A stretch of DNA of 64,000 bases from RH-AL1 sp964244495 (GTDB lineage Bacteria; Pseudomonadota; Alphaproteobacteria; Rhizobiales; Beijerinckiaceae): the NCBI GenBank assembly GCA_964244495.1, contig CAXTIU010000005.1, positions 62,001 to 126,000 on the forward strand, given 5' to 3'. Of this stretch, positions 9,422 through 18,033 are shown one piece after another. The notes under the pieces are model-generated. The model ran no database searches. It worked only from the letters and a program-made list of their open reading frames with translations, and had not been told where the DNA came from. The translations under genes were made by a program, and so were the position numbers. The first letter of the stretch is position 1. Each line of letters begins with the position of its first letter.

Positions 9422-10237
9422 TCAAGGATCGACGAGGGATCGCCATCCCAGGCCGTCCAGCGTCCCGGCGGCCGGCTTGTACTCGCAACCGATCCAGCCG
9501 GCGTAGCCGAGCGCCCTGATCCGCCCGAACACGTATCGCCAGTTGACCTCCCCCGTGCCGGGTTCGCCCCGGTCCGGCACGTCGGCGACCTGGATGTGGC
9601 TGATCGTCGGCATCGCCGCCGCGAGCCGGCGCGTCACGTCCCCTTGCTCGACCTGCGCGTGGTAGATGTCGAACAGCAGCCCGAGCCGGTTCGCCCCGAC
9701 CGCCTCGATCGCCGCCGCCGCCATCTCCTGCGTCCGGAGGAAGAAGCCGGGGATGTCGCGCCCGTTCACCGGCTCGATGATGAGCTTCACGCCGGTCGCT
9801 CGCGCGGCGTCGCAGGCCCAGAGCAGGTTCGCGACGTAGACCGCCCAGGCGCGTTCGGTCGAAACCTCGGCCGGCCGGATGCCGGCCTGGACCTGCACGA
9901 GGCCGCAGCCGAGCGCCGTCGCGGTGTCGAGGCTCCGCTTCAAATTGTCCCGGAACGCCTCCTGGCGTCCGGGAAGGCAGGCCTGCCCGGACGCCTCGCC
10001 TCGCCCGGCCTCGCCCTGGGGCGTGTTGATGAGCACCATGCGCAGGCCGTTGTCGGCGAGGCGCGCGCGGATCGCGGACGGCGGGTGTTCGTAAGGCCAG
10101 CCGTACTCGACCGCCTCGAATCCCGCCCGCGCGGCGGCCTCGAAGCGCTCGAAGAAGGGCAGCTCCGTGAAGAGCCAGCGGATGTTCGCGCTCAGTCCCA
10201 ACACGGTGTGCCGCTCGTCGTCCGGCGGGCCGTTCAC
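9422..10237 (-). CDS. Hydroxypyruvate isomerase-family TIM-barrel protein
   Basis: A 271-residue xylose-isomerase-like TIM barrel. Landmarks are FEAVEYGWPYEH near residue 45, IIEPVNGRDIPGFF with a metal-ligand Glu near residue 155, LLFDIYHAQVEQGD near residue 190 and WIGCEYKP with the final Glu near residue 250, the pattern of the Hyi/OtnI group. These isomerise hydroxypyruvate to tartronate semialdehyde or 2-oxo-tetronates. The start is a GTG that overlaps the stop of the upstream gene as GTGA; longer upstream reading in this frame is a shadow. It is the last gene of the sugar-acid-type operon and converges with the binding-protein-like gene, 14 bases apart. Confidence 0.8.
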   Translation of the reverse strand: MNGPPDDERHTVLGLSANIRWLFTELPFFERFEAAARAGFEAVEYGWPYEHPPSAIRARLADNGLRMVLINTPQGEAGRGEASGQACLPGRQEAFRDNLKRSLDTATALGCGLVQVQAGIRPAEVSTERAWAVYVANLLWACDAARATGVKLIIEPVNGRDIPGFFLRTQEMAAAAIEAVGANRLGLLFDIYHAQVEQGDVTRRLAAAMPTISHIQVADVPDRGEPGTGEVNWRYVFGRIRALGYAGWIGCEYKPAAGTLDGLGWRSLVDP

Positions 10238-10896
10238 GCCGCGCTCACCATCGCGCGCATGGCCTCGACGGCGGCGTGGGGCGCCGTCAGCACCGGCACG
10301 TCCACGGCGGCACGGACCGCGTCGGCTGCCCGCGACGTCGAGAAATGCGCGAGCATGATCGCGTCGTAGCCGGCGAACTCGGGCGCGCGCCGGGCGACGA
10401 GGCGGTTGTGGGCCTCGACATCGCCGCGGCGCAGCAGGTCGATGGCGTCGGCCACGACGATCGTGTCGAGGGTGGCGTTCGCGCCGGACCGGCGGACGTG
10501 GTCGTCCCACTCGTCCGTCATCGTCGGGACCGACGGCGCGAAGGTCGCGAGCATGCCGATCCGCCGCCCGCGCGCGATCGCGGCCTGGAACATCGCCTCG
10601 TTGGGTTTGAGGACCGGGACCGGGACGGCCCTGGCCAGCCGGTCGATCGCCGGGCCGAACGCCGAGCAGGTGACCAGGATGCCGGCCGCACCCAGCCCGT
10701 AGCCGTACTTGCCGAAGTCCACGAAGCGCCGCGTCAGCGCCTCCGACAGTTCGTCGCCCTCGCGGGCGCGGTCGATCGTCAGGCCGTCGTCGAGGAGGTT
10801 GACGATCTCGGCCTCCGGCCAGCGCTCGGCGAAGGCGGCCTGCACCGGCTGCATGGCGATCGGCGTCGCGTGGAACAGGATGATGCGTGGTGTCAT
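10234..10896 (-). CDS. Aspartate/glutamate racemase-family protein with one catalytic cysteine missing
   Basis: About 220 residues of the Asp/Glu/hydantoin racemase fold. The first catalytic Cys is present in ILVTCSAFG near residue 82. At the place of the second Cys the protein reads IMLAHFSTSRA, so it lacks the two-cysteine acid/base pair of true racemases; the same change occurs in other uncharacterised members. The ATG at 10896 has AGGAG 11 bases upstream. It overlaps the isomerase gene by four bases and follows the DapA-type gene by 82 bases. It may act as an isomerase or decarboxylase-like enzyme in sugar-acid breakdown; not a proven amino acid racemase. Confidence 0.75.
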   Translation of the reverse strand: MTPRIILFHATPIAMQPVQAAFAERWPEAEIVNLLDDGLTIDRAREGDELSEALTRRFVDFGKYGYGLGAAGILVTCSAFGPAIDRLARAVPVPVLKPNEAMFQAAIARGRRIGMLATFAPSVPTMTDEWDDHVRRSGANATLDTIVVADAIDLLRRGDVEAHNRLVARRAPEFAGYDAIMLAHFSTSRAADAVRAAVDVPVLTAPHAAVEAMRAMVSAA

Positions 10897-10978
10897 CGGG
10901 ATGATCGCTCCTGGCATACAACGGCTTCGCGGCGCATCGCCCGACCCGGGACGCGTCATACCCGTGCGTATCGACGCC

Positions 10979-11917
10979 TCATCCGACGAGGCCCGCCGCC
11001 CGCTTGTCCGTGCGGGCGAGGCGTCCGAGCAGGTAATCGACCTCGGACTTGGCTTTCGCGCTCATCGCCACGGCGGGCTTGCGTTGCGCGTCGGAGGCGA
11101 TGAGGCCACGCTTCGCCATCACGTATTTCCGCACGGCGAGGCCGATGGTCGGCTGCTGCTCGTAGCGGAGCAGGGGCAGGTGGGCGTCGAACAGGTCGTG
11201 CGCCGCGTCGCGCCGACCCTCGGCGCTGGAGCGCACCACCTCCACCAGCATGTCGGGGAAGGCGTAGCCGGTCATCGCGCCGCTCGCGCCGCGCTCGACC
11301 TCGAAGTCGAGGAACAACCCGCCGTTGCCGCACAGGATGGAGATCGGCCGCATCGAGCCCTCCGATTGCCAGCCGCGCAGGGCGGAGATCTTCTCCAGCC
11401 CGGGCCAGTCCTCGTGCTTGAGCATGACGCAGGACGGGTTCTCCGTGACGATCCGCCGGATCACGCCCGGCGTCATCACCACGCTGAAGTTGAGGGGATA
11501 GTCCTGGATCACCCATGGGATGTCGCCGCCGATCGCCTCGACGGCCTGGCGATAGTAGCCGGCGATCTGGTCGTCGCTGCGCAGGGTGTTGGGCGGCGCG
11601 ATCATCACCCCCGCCGCGCCCGCGTCCATCGAGGCGAGGGCGAGGCCGCGCATGGCGGCGAAGCCGGGGGCCGACACGCCGACGATCACCGGCAGGTCGC
11701 CGGCGCGACGGATGAAGCGGGTCGCGATCTCCAACGCCTCGGCGCCGTCGAGTTTGGGCGCCTCGCCCATCACGCCGAGCACGGTCATCCCGGTACTGCC
11801 GACCTCGCGGTAGAAATCCGTCAAACGGTCGATCGACGCCGCGTCGATCCGACCATCGGCGTGGAAGGGCGTGGGCGCGATCGGGTAGACGCCGCGCGCG
11901 GTGTGATCAAGCGGCAT
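10979..11917 (-). CDS. Dihydrodipicolinate synthase (DapA/NanA)-family lyase or dehydratase
   Basis: A 312-residue TIM barrel of the N-acetylneuraminate lyase superfamily. The Tyr of the active site is in IQDYPLNF near residue 138 and the Schiff-base Lys in CVMLKHED near residue 168, with the C-terminal GNGGLFLDFE loop. In sugar-acid operons such proteins act as 2-keto-3-deoxy-acid aldolases or dehydratases, and DapA proper is usually encoded elsewhere. The ATG at 11917 has GAGG six bases upstream; two earlier starts are less well placed. Its partners are an IlvD/Edd dehydratase, a lactonase-type hydrolase and an MFS permease, which fits a step after dehydration of a sugar acid. Confidence 0.8.
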   Translation of the reverse strand: MPLDHTARGVYPIAPTPFHADGRIDAASIDRLTDFYREVGSTGMTVLGVMGEAPKLDGAEALEIATRFIRRAGDLPVIVGVSAPGFAAMRGLALASMDAGAAGVMIAPPNTLRSDDQIAGYYRQAVEAIGGDIPWVIQDYPLNFSVVMTPGVIRRIVTENPSCVMLKHEDWPGLEKISALRGWQSEGSMRPISILCGNGGLFLDFEVERGASGAMTGYAFPDMLVEVVRSSAEGRRDAAHDLFDAHLPLLRYEQQPTIGLAVRKYVMAKRGLIASDAQRKPAVAMSAKAKSEVDYLLGRLARTDKRAAGLVG

Positions 11918-11962
11918 GGGCATCCTCACGGTTGAACGTCAAGGCGGTGGTGCGGCCGCACC

Positions 11963-13273
11963 TCACCGGTTCACCAGCTTCGCGGGAACCAGGACGAGCA
12001 CCAGCGTCGCCGCCATTACCATGCTCGCGGCGACCAACACGAGCCCGGAATTCAGCGTGCCGGTGTAATCCCTGAGGAGGCCGATCACGGTCGGGCTGAC
12101 GAAACCGGCGAGATTGCCGGTGCAGTTGATCAGGGCGATGCCGGCGGCGGCGGCCGATCCTCCGAGGAAGGAGGTCGGCAGCGCCCAGAACATCGGAAGC
12201 GCGGTGACGATGCCCACGGCGGCGAGGATCAGCCCGGCGACGGCGACGGCGGTGCTCGCCCCGGCCTGCGTGCAGAGAAGGAACCCGCAGGCGGCCAGGA
12301 GCGCGGGGGCCGCCACGTGCCACCGGCGCTCGCGCGTCCTGTCGGCGTGGCGCCCGACGACCAGCATCGAGACGAGGGCGAGCGTGTAGGGAATGGTCGT
12401 GAGCAGCCCGATGACGAACGGGCTCCTGATCCCGCTCTGCCTGATGATCGTCGGCTGCCAGAAGCCGAGCGCGTAGGACCCCATGACGATCCCGAAGAGG
12501 ATGGCGCACATCAGCCAGACGCGCGGGCTCGCGAAGATCGAGGCCAGCGATTTGTGCGTCTTCACGTCGGCCTCCGCCGCGATCTCGGCGCTCAGCGTGG
12601 CCTTCTCCCCCTCGCTCAGCCATCGGGCGTCGCCGACGCGGTCGTCGAGGGTGAACAGGATCACGATGCCGAGCACGACCGCCGGCGCGGCCTCGATGAT
12701 GAAGAGCCATTGCCATCCGGCCAGGCCGTAGCCGCCGGCGGCCGACTGCATGAGGAAGCCCGACAACGGACCCCCGATGATGCCCGAGACCGGGTTGCCG
12801 GCCATCAGGGCGGCGACCATCTTCGCGCGCCGGTGGGAGGGGAACCAGTAGGTCAGGTACAGGATCATGCCCGGGAAGAAGCCGGCCTCGGAGACGCCGA
12901 GCAGGAAGCGGGCGACGTAGAACTGCACGGGCGTATGCACGAAGGCCGTGGCCATGGACACGAAGCCCCAGAACACGAGCACCCGGCAGATCCAGCGTCG
13001 CGCGCCGACCTTGTGCAGGATGATGTTGCTCGGCACCTCGAAGAAGAAGTACCCGACGAAGAAGATGCCTGAGCCGAAGCCGTAGACCGCCTCGCTGAAG
13101 TGCAGGTCGCCGATCATCTGCAGCTTGGCGAAACCGACGTTGACCCGGTCGAGGTAGGCGACGATGTAGCCGATGAAGAGGATCGGCATGATCCTCCAGG
13201 CCACCTTCGTGAAGAGGGCGTCCCTGCCTTCCTCGGCCGGAACACCGATCCCGATGACGTCGACACTCGACAT
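11963..13273 (-). CDS. MFS transporter of the anion:cation symporter (ACS) family
   Basis: A 436-residue permease with about 12 membrane spans. The N-terminal YLDRVNVGFAKLQM motif and the loop YWFPSHRRAKM between spans 4 and 5 are typical of the ACS group (glucarate, galactonate, hexuronate and phthalate transporters). GGGAG lies seven bases before the ATG. It sits between a lactonase-type hydrolase and the DapA-type gene and probably imports the sugar acid or related anion degraded by the operon. Confidence 0.9.
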   Translation of the reverse strand: MSSVDVIGIGVPAEEGRDALFTKVAWRIMPILFIGYIVAYLDRVNVGFAKLQMIGDLHFSEAVYGFGSGIFFVGYFFFEVPSNIILHKVGARRWICRVLVFWGFVSMATAFVHTPVQFYVARFLLGVSEAGFFPGMILYLTYWFPSHRRAKMVAALMAGNPVSGIIGGPLSGFLMQSAAGGYGLAGWQWLFIIEAAPAVVLGIVILFTLDDRVGDARWLSEGEKATLSAEIAAEADVKTHKSLASIFASPRVWLMCAILFGIVMGSYALGFWQPTIIRQSGIRSPFVIGLLTTIPYTLALVSMLVVGRHADRTRERRWHVAAPALLAACGFLLCTQAGASTAVAVAGLILAAVGIVTALPMFWALPTSFLGGSAAAAGIALINCTGNLAGFVSPTVIGLLRDYTGTLNSGLVLVAASMVMAATLVLVLVPAKLVNR

Positions 13274-13454
13274 GTTTCTCTCCCTGGGATTCTGGTCCGA
13301 TCCGCGCCGGCGGTCGCGCGGCTCGTCGGTTGCGCGTGCGTCAGATGCCGGCGATCGGTCCGCCGCCGCGACCCGGCGCGAGCGCCGCCTCGCCTCCGCG
13401 TCCCAGGTCCATGCTTGAACGTCCTACGCGCGCCCCGAGGGCTTCGCGCGGTTC

Positions 13455-14405
13455 CTAGAAGCCGTACAGCCGGACCGGGTTGTCGACGAGGATCCGGTCG
13501 CGGAGCGCCACGTCCGGAACGTAGCCCGCGAAGAGGTCGAGCAACAGGGCGTCGTCCGGCTTGTTGTCGACCTTCTCGGTGGGATGCGGCCAGTCCGTGC
13601 CCCAGACGACCTGCGCCGGCGCCGTCGCGACGAAGGCGGTCGCGACCTTCACGCTGTCGGCGTAGGTCGGCGGTCCGACCGCCGTGTCGGCGTAGAGGCC
13701 GATGAGCTTCACCCAGCCTTTGCCCTTGTGCATCAGGTCCGTGATCACCGCGAAGGCGGGATCGCCGACGCCGCGCGGCTCCGACAGGTGGCCGAGGTGG
13801 TCGAAGACGACCGGAACCGGGACGCGGCTCCAGATGTCCTTGTGGGCGACGATCTGGTCGGCCGTCAGGTTGAGCTGGATGTGCCAGCCGAGGTCGGCCA
13901 CGCGCTTGGCCAGCGGCTCGATCATCTCGGGCGAGGTCGCCGGCCTGCCCACGTTGGCGAAGTTGAAGCGGATGCCGCGAACGCCGGCCTTGTCGAGGTC
14001 GCGCAGCTGCTGGGCGGTGACGTCGGTGTTGACGACGGCGATGCCGCGGGCCGTCCCCATCCCGAAGGCGGCGAGCGACTCGACGAGGCCGCCGTTGTCG
14101 ACGCCGTAGGCGGAGGGCTGCACGACGACGTGGCGGGTGATGCCGAGCCGCGCCATGAGGAGGCGGTAGTCCGCGACCGTGGCGTCCGGAGCCTGGACCG
14201 TCGCGTTGGGGTCCTGCTTGAAGCGCGCGCTGTAGATGTGATGGTGGCAATCGGCCGCGTTGGGCGGCAGCACCGTCGTCGGCTTCTCCGTGCCCCTCGA
14301 CCAAGGCACCTGCACGTTGCCTTGCGCCCGCGCCCGAGCGGCGCCCGCCAGCGTACCGGCCGCCATCATCGCCAGCGCCGAGCGCCGGTTGACCGAGGTC
14401 CGCAT
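13455..14405 (-). CDS. Exported amidohydrolase-2 family lactonase-like protein
   Basis: A 316-residue amidohydrolase of the PF04909/COG3618 type, which includes fuconolactonase, rhamnonolactonase and 2-pyrone-4,6-dicarboxylate lactonase. The metal-binding DCHHHIYSARF lies near residue 52; VFDHLGH and WGTDWPHP near residue 255 complete the family pattern. The N-terminus has NRRSALAMMAAGTLAGAA and an Ala-X-Ala-Gln cleavage-like site, a Tat signal peptide, so it should act in the periplasm, which is unusual for a lactonase whose partners are cytosolic. GGGAGG precedes the ATG. It lies 45 bases after the dehydratase gene in the same operon. Confidence 0.82.
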   Translation of the reverse strand: MRTSVNRRSALAMMAAGTLAGAARARAQGNVQVPWSRGTEKPTTVLPPNAADCHHHIYSARFKQDPNATVQAPDATVADYRLLMARLGITRHVVVQPSAYGVDNGGLVESLAAFGMGTARGIAVVNTDVTAQQLRDLDKAGVRGIRFNFANVGRPATSPEMIEPLAKRVADLGWHIQLNLTADQIVAHKDIWSRVPVPVVFDHLGHLSEPRGVGDPAFAVITDLMHKGKGWVKLIGLYADTAVGPPTYADSVKVATAFVATAPAQVVWGTDWPHPTEKVDNKPDDALLLDLFAGYVPDVALRDRILVDNPVRLYGF

Positions 14406-14450
14406 GGATCACCCTCCCATTTTGCTCGTTGTCCTCGCGGTCCGCGCCGA

Positions 14451-16151
14451 TCAGCCGCCCGGTTCGCCGATGAGGAAGTCGAAGTCGCAGCCCTGGTCCG
14501 CCTGCGTTACGGTGTCGTGGAACAGCTTGGCGTAGCCTCGGCGCGGCGCCGGGCGGGTGGGATGGGGCGTGGCGGCGCGGCGCGCCATCTCCGCCTCGTC
14601 GACCAGCAGGTCGATGCGCCGCGCCTCGACATCGAGACGGATCCGGTCGCCGGTCCGCACCAGGCCGAGCGGCCCGCCGGCGGCCGATTCCGGGGTGATG
14701 TGGAGCACGACCGTGCCGAACGCGGTGCCCGACATCCGTGCGTCCGAGATGCGCACCATGTCCTTGACGCCGGCCTGCGCCAGCTTGCGCGGGATCGGCA
14801 GGTAGCCGGCCTCCGGCATGCCGGGCGCGCCTTTCGGGCCTCCGTTGAGCAGGACGAGCACGTCGTCGGGCGCGACGTCGAGGTCGGGATCGTCGATCCG
14901 GGTGGTCATGTCCTCGATGCTGTCGAAGACCACCGCGCGGCCGGTATGCTGCAACAGCCGGGGTGTCGCCGCCGCGTGCTTGATGACGGCACCGCCCGGC
15001 GCGAGGTTGCCGTAAAGGACGGCCGTGCCCCCCGTCGCCTTCAACGGCGCGGTGCGTGGGCGGATCACGGTCTGGCCGGGCACGTCTTCCGCCCCGTCGG
15101 CGTAGGCGCGCAGCGTGCCCCCGGTCACCGTCGGCGCGTCGAGGTCGAGGAACGGCGCCAGTTCGCGCAGCAGGCGGGGCACGCCGCCGGCGTGATGGAG
15201 GTGCTCCATGTAATGGTCGCCCGACGGCTTCAGGTCCACCAGCACCGGGACCTCGCGGCCGATGCGGTCGAATTCAGCGAGGTCGAGCCGAATGCCGACC
15301 CGCCCGGCGATCGCCGCCAGGTGCACCAGCCCGTTGGTCGATCCGCCGATCGCCTGCAGCACCACCATGGCGTTGCGCAGCGAGGCCGGCGTCACGAGGT
15401 CCGCCGGGCGCGGGCCGTGGCGGGTCGCCAAGTCCACCGCCGCCTTGCCGGAGGCCTCGCCGCAGCGCAGCCGCTCCGCGTGCGGCGCCGGGATGGCCGC
15501 GCTGGCGGGCAGGGACAGGCCCATCGCCTCGATCACGCAGGCCATGGTGGACGCCGTGCCCATCACCATGCAGGTGCCCACCGACGGCGCGAGCCGGCCG
15601 CTGATCACCTCGATCTCCTCCGCGTCGATCGTGCCGGCCCGATGCTGGCCCCACAGGCGACGGCAGTCGGTGCAGGCGCCGAGCACCTCCCCGCGATGGT
15701 GGCCGACCACCATGGGGCCGACCGGCACGACGATCGCGGGGATCGCGGCGGACGTCGCCCCCATGATCTGCGCCGGCAAGGTCTTGTCGCACCCCCCCAC
15801 CAGCACCACCGCGTCCATCGGCTGCGCACGAACCATCTCCTCCGTGTCCATCGCCATCAGGTTGCGAAGGAACATGCTGGTCGGGTGCGAGAAGGATTCG
15901 TGGATCGAGATGGTGGGGAAGCTCATCGGCAGGCCACCGGCCAGCATCACGCCGCGCCGCACGGCCTCGATGAGCTGCGGTGCGTTGCCGTGGCAGGGGT
16001 TGAAGTCGCTCGCGGTGTCGGTGATGCCGACGATCGGACGATCCAGCGCGTCGTCGGAGTAGCCGGCGGCCTTGATGAAGGCCTTGCGCAGGAACAAGGA
16101 GAACCCCGCGTCGCCGTAGCTCGTCAGCCCCTTGCGCAATCCACCGGACAT
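14451..16151 (-). CDS. IlvD/Edd-family sugar-acid dehydratase
   Basis: A 566-residue Fe-S dehydratase. Cluster cysteines are visible in DFNPCHGNAP, VGGCDKTLPAQ and SVGTCMVMGTAS. The GTCxxMGTASTM form is the one found in L-arabinonate/xylonate-type dehydratases, whereas branched-chain DHAD has ACGGMYTANTM. These remove water from an aldonic acid to give a 2-keto-3-deoxy acid. The ATG at 16151 starts the conserved RKGLTSYGDAGF region; the frame extends further upstream but that part looks non-coding. First gene of the operon running to 9422; a perfect TTGACA is found upstream on the same strand. Confidence 0.87.
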   Translation of the reverse strand: MSGGLRKGLTSYGDAGFSLFLRKAFIKAAGYSDDALDRPIVGITDTASDFNPCHGNAPQLIEAVRRGVMLAGGLPMSFPTISIHESFSHPTSMFLRNLMAMDTEEMVRAQPMDAVVLVGGCDKTLPAQIMGATSAAIPAIVVPVGPMVVGHHRGEVLGACTDCRRLWGQHRAGTIDAEEIEVISGRLAPSVGTCMVMGTASTMACVIEAMGLSLPASAAIPAPHAERLRCGEASGKAAVDLATRHGPRPADLVTPASLRNAMVVLQAIGGSTNGLVHLAAIAGRVGIRLDLAEFDRIGREVPVLVDLKPSGDHYMEHLHHAGGVPRLLRELAPFLDLDAPTVTGGTLRAYADGAEDVPGQTVIRPRTAPLKATGGTAVLYGNLAPGGAVIKHAAATPRLLQHTGRAVVFDSIEDMTTRIDDPDLDVAPDDVLVLLNGGPKGAPGMPEAGYLPIPRKLAQAGVKDMVRISDARMSGTAFGTVVLHITPESAAGGPLGLVRTGDRIRLDVEARRIDLLVDEAEMARRAATPHPTRPAPRRGYAKLFHDTVTQADQGCDFDFLIGEPGG

Positions 16152-16194
16152 GCCGATCCGTCGCCCCCCGCCCGCAGCCCGTTGTTGGGGGCAC

Positions 16195-16222
16195 ACAAGA
16201 GGGAAACGTGCCGGATTGTCAA
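16195..16222 (-). promoter_or_regulatory. Candidate promoter of the sugar-acid operon
   Basis: A perfect TTGACA (-35) lies at 16217-16222 on the minus strand. After a 16-base spacer comes TCTTGT, a poor -10. It is placed about 45 bases upstream of the dehydratase start. The weak -10 keeps confidence low. Confidence 0.3.
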
Positions 16223-16316
16223 TAATGGCGCCCGCTGGGGACACGGGAGCCTCGCACCTCGGTCCGGACCGGATGGACAACATATCGATAGCTCACATCT
16301 AGCCGTCTCGTTCGGG

Positions 16317-16335
16317 CCATGCTTCCCCAGCATGG
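16317..16335. promoter_or_regulatory. Inverted repeat, possible operator
   Basis: CCATGC, seven bases, GCATGG. It lies between the candidate dehydratase promoter and the small gene at 16415. It could be an operator for either direction. No regulator gene is adjacent. Confidence 0.3.
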
Positions 16336-16414
16336 GTGCCTCTATGTTGCGATGCACAATAACGAAGGCTATCTCGATGGGAGCGCAACGGTTCACCACC
16401 CGCGAGGAACGACG

Positions 16415-16564
16415 ATGAACGGCTTCGAAAGCTTCGGCAACGCCCAGATCCTCCTGTATCAGGAGCAAGCCCGTCTCGCCCGGGCGTTGCTCTCGCTCCT
16501 GTCGGGCGTCCTGCGGCGGCGCCAAGCGGCGACCGGGCGCCGGTTCGGAACTGCGCGCCGGTAG
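16415..16564 (+). CDS. Possible small protein, 49 residues
   Basis: ATG preceded by GAGGAA seven bases upstream, the best ribosome site in this gap. The predicted peptide begins MNGFESFGNAQ, continues with a leucine/alanine-rich amphipathic stretch (ARALLSLLSGVLRRR) and ends in a basic tail. A near-palindrome TTGCGATGCACAA lies about 60 bases upstream. I do not recognise the family. It might be a small membrane-associated or DUF1127-like protein, or chance. Confidence 0.35.
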   Translation: MNGFESFGNAQILLYQEQARLARALLSLLSGVLRRRQAATGRRFGTARR

Positions 16565-16773
16565 AGGCAAGAGCCTCCCGGCATCGACCGGGGAACGCGA
16601 GCGGGCCGGACGCGCGGCCGGCCGACGGCCTCCAGATCGTCGCCCGCGACCCACCTCGCCCGCCACGAGCGGGCTCGATCGAGACGGTGCCACGGCGCGA
16701 AACGAAGGCGGGAAGCCGCGGGCGGCGCGTCGTCGCCGGTCGATCGTCGGAGCCGATGCGCGCGGTTCGCCGC

Positions 16774-18033
16774 TCAAGCCGTGGCGTAACGCGCGAGGGC
16801 CAACTCGCCGGCGTCGATGTCGGGCGATCGGCCATCGATCAGGTCCGCCAGGACCTTGGCCGACCCGCAGGCCATCGTCCAGCCGAGCGTGCCGTGCCCG
16901 GTGTTGGTGAGGAGGTTGCGGATGCTCGTCGCGCCGACGATCGGGGTGCCGTCCGGCGTCATCGGCCGCAGCCCGGTCCAGAACGTCGCCTCCTTCGCGT
17001 CGCCGCCGTCGGGAAAAAGGTCGCCGACGCAATGCTCCAGCGTCGCGCGTCGCGGGGGGCGCAACCGGGCGCTGAAGCCGGCGAGTTCCGCCGTGCCGCC
17101 GACTCGGATGCGCGCGCCGAGCCGGGTGATCGCCACCTTGTAGCGCTCGTCCATGACCGTGGAAACCGGCGCGGCCTCGGGCACGCTCACCGGCAGGGTG
17201 AGGGAGTAGCCCTTCACGGGGTAGACCGGCAGGCGCGGCCCGAGCGGGCGCAGCAGCGCCGGCGAGTAGCTGCCGAGCGCCACCACGGTGCGGTCGGCGG
17301 TGAGCCGGCCGGCGCTCGTCGCCACCCCGGTGATCGCGCCGCCCTCCGCCTCCAGGCGATGGATCGTGACGCCGAAGCGCATCCGCACCCCGAGCCCCTC
17401 GGCCAGCGCCGCGAGGCGCTGGGTGAACTGGTGCGCGTCGCCGGTCTCGTCGCCGGGCAGCCGCAGCGCGCCGACGAACTTGTCCCGGACGCGGGCCAGC
17501 GCCGGCTCGGCCCGCACGCATCCGTCCGGGTCGAGCAGCTCGTAAGGCACGTTAAAGCCGTCGAGCACGGCGGTGTCGGTGCCGACGTGGTCCAGCTCCT
17601 TCTGGGAGCGGAACAGCTGCAGCGTGCCGGCCTCGCGGTGGTCGTAGGTGATGCCGGTCTCCGCCCGCAGCGCGCGCAGCACGTCGCGGCTGTATTCGGC
17701 GAGGCGCACCATCCTCCCTTTGTTGCGGCCGTAGGCCGCCTCGTTGCAGTTCGCCAGCATCTGCGCGAGCCACCAGGCGAGGCGGCCGTCGAACATCGGC
17801 CGCACGACGAGGGGGCGGTGGCGCATGGCGAGCCACTTCAGCGCCTTCAGTGGCACGCCCGGTCCGGCCCAGGGCGCGGAATAACCGGGCGACACCTGGC
17901 CGGCGTTGGCGAAGCTCGTTTCCATGCCGGTGGCCGGCTGGCGGTCGACCAGCTCGACCTCGTGCCCGGCGCGGGCGCAGAAATACGCCGTGGTCACGCC
18001 GACCACGCCGCCGCCGAGCACCAGGATCTTCAT
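16774..18033 (-). CDS. dadA: D-amino acid dehydrogenase, FAD-dependent
   Basis: A 419-residue flavoprotein of normal DadA length. The FAD fold starts at residue 2 (ILVLGGGVVGVTTAYF), and FANAGQVSPGYSAPWA near residue 45 is a DadA hallmark. The C-terminal TGLRPMTPDGTPIVG and NTGHGTLGWTMACGS are typical. It oxidises D-alanine and other D-amino acids to keto acids at the inner membrane, feeding electrons to the quinone pool. It overlaps the alanine racemase gene by four bases (ATGA), so the pair converts L-Ala to D-Ala to pyruvate. Confidence 0.93.
   Translation of the reverse strand: MKILVLGGGVVGVTTAYFCARAGHEVELVDRQPATGMETSFANAGQVSPGYSAPWAGPGVPLKALKWLAMRHRPLVVRPMFDGRLAWWLAQMLANCNEAAYGRNKGRMVRLAEYSRDVLRALRAETGITYDHREAGTLQLFRSQKELDHVGTDTAVLDGFNVPYELLDPDGCVRAEPALARVRDKFVGALRLPGDETGDAHQFTQRLAALAEGLGVRMRFGVTIHRLEAEGGAITGVATSAGRLTADRTVVALGSYSPALLRPLGPRLPVYPVKGYSLTLPVSVPEAAPVSTVMDERYKVAITRLGARIRVGGTAELAGFSARLRPPRRATLEHCVGDLFPDGGDAKEATFWTGLRPMTPDGTPIVGATSIRNLLTNTGHGTLGWTMACGSAKVLADLIDGRSPDIDAGELALARYATA

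Larger units (their letters stand above)
16152..16773. other. Intergenic region between sugar-acid operon and dadA
   Basis: About 620 bases. It holds the upstream region of the dehydratase operon, an inverted repeat at 16317-16335, an imperfect palindrome TTGCGATGCACAA near 16348, and one possible small gene at 16415-16564 listed separately. From 16565 to the end of dadA at 16774 I see nothing else. Confidence 0.5.
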
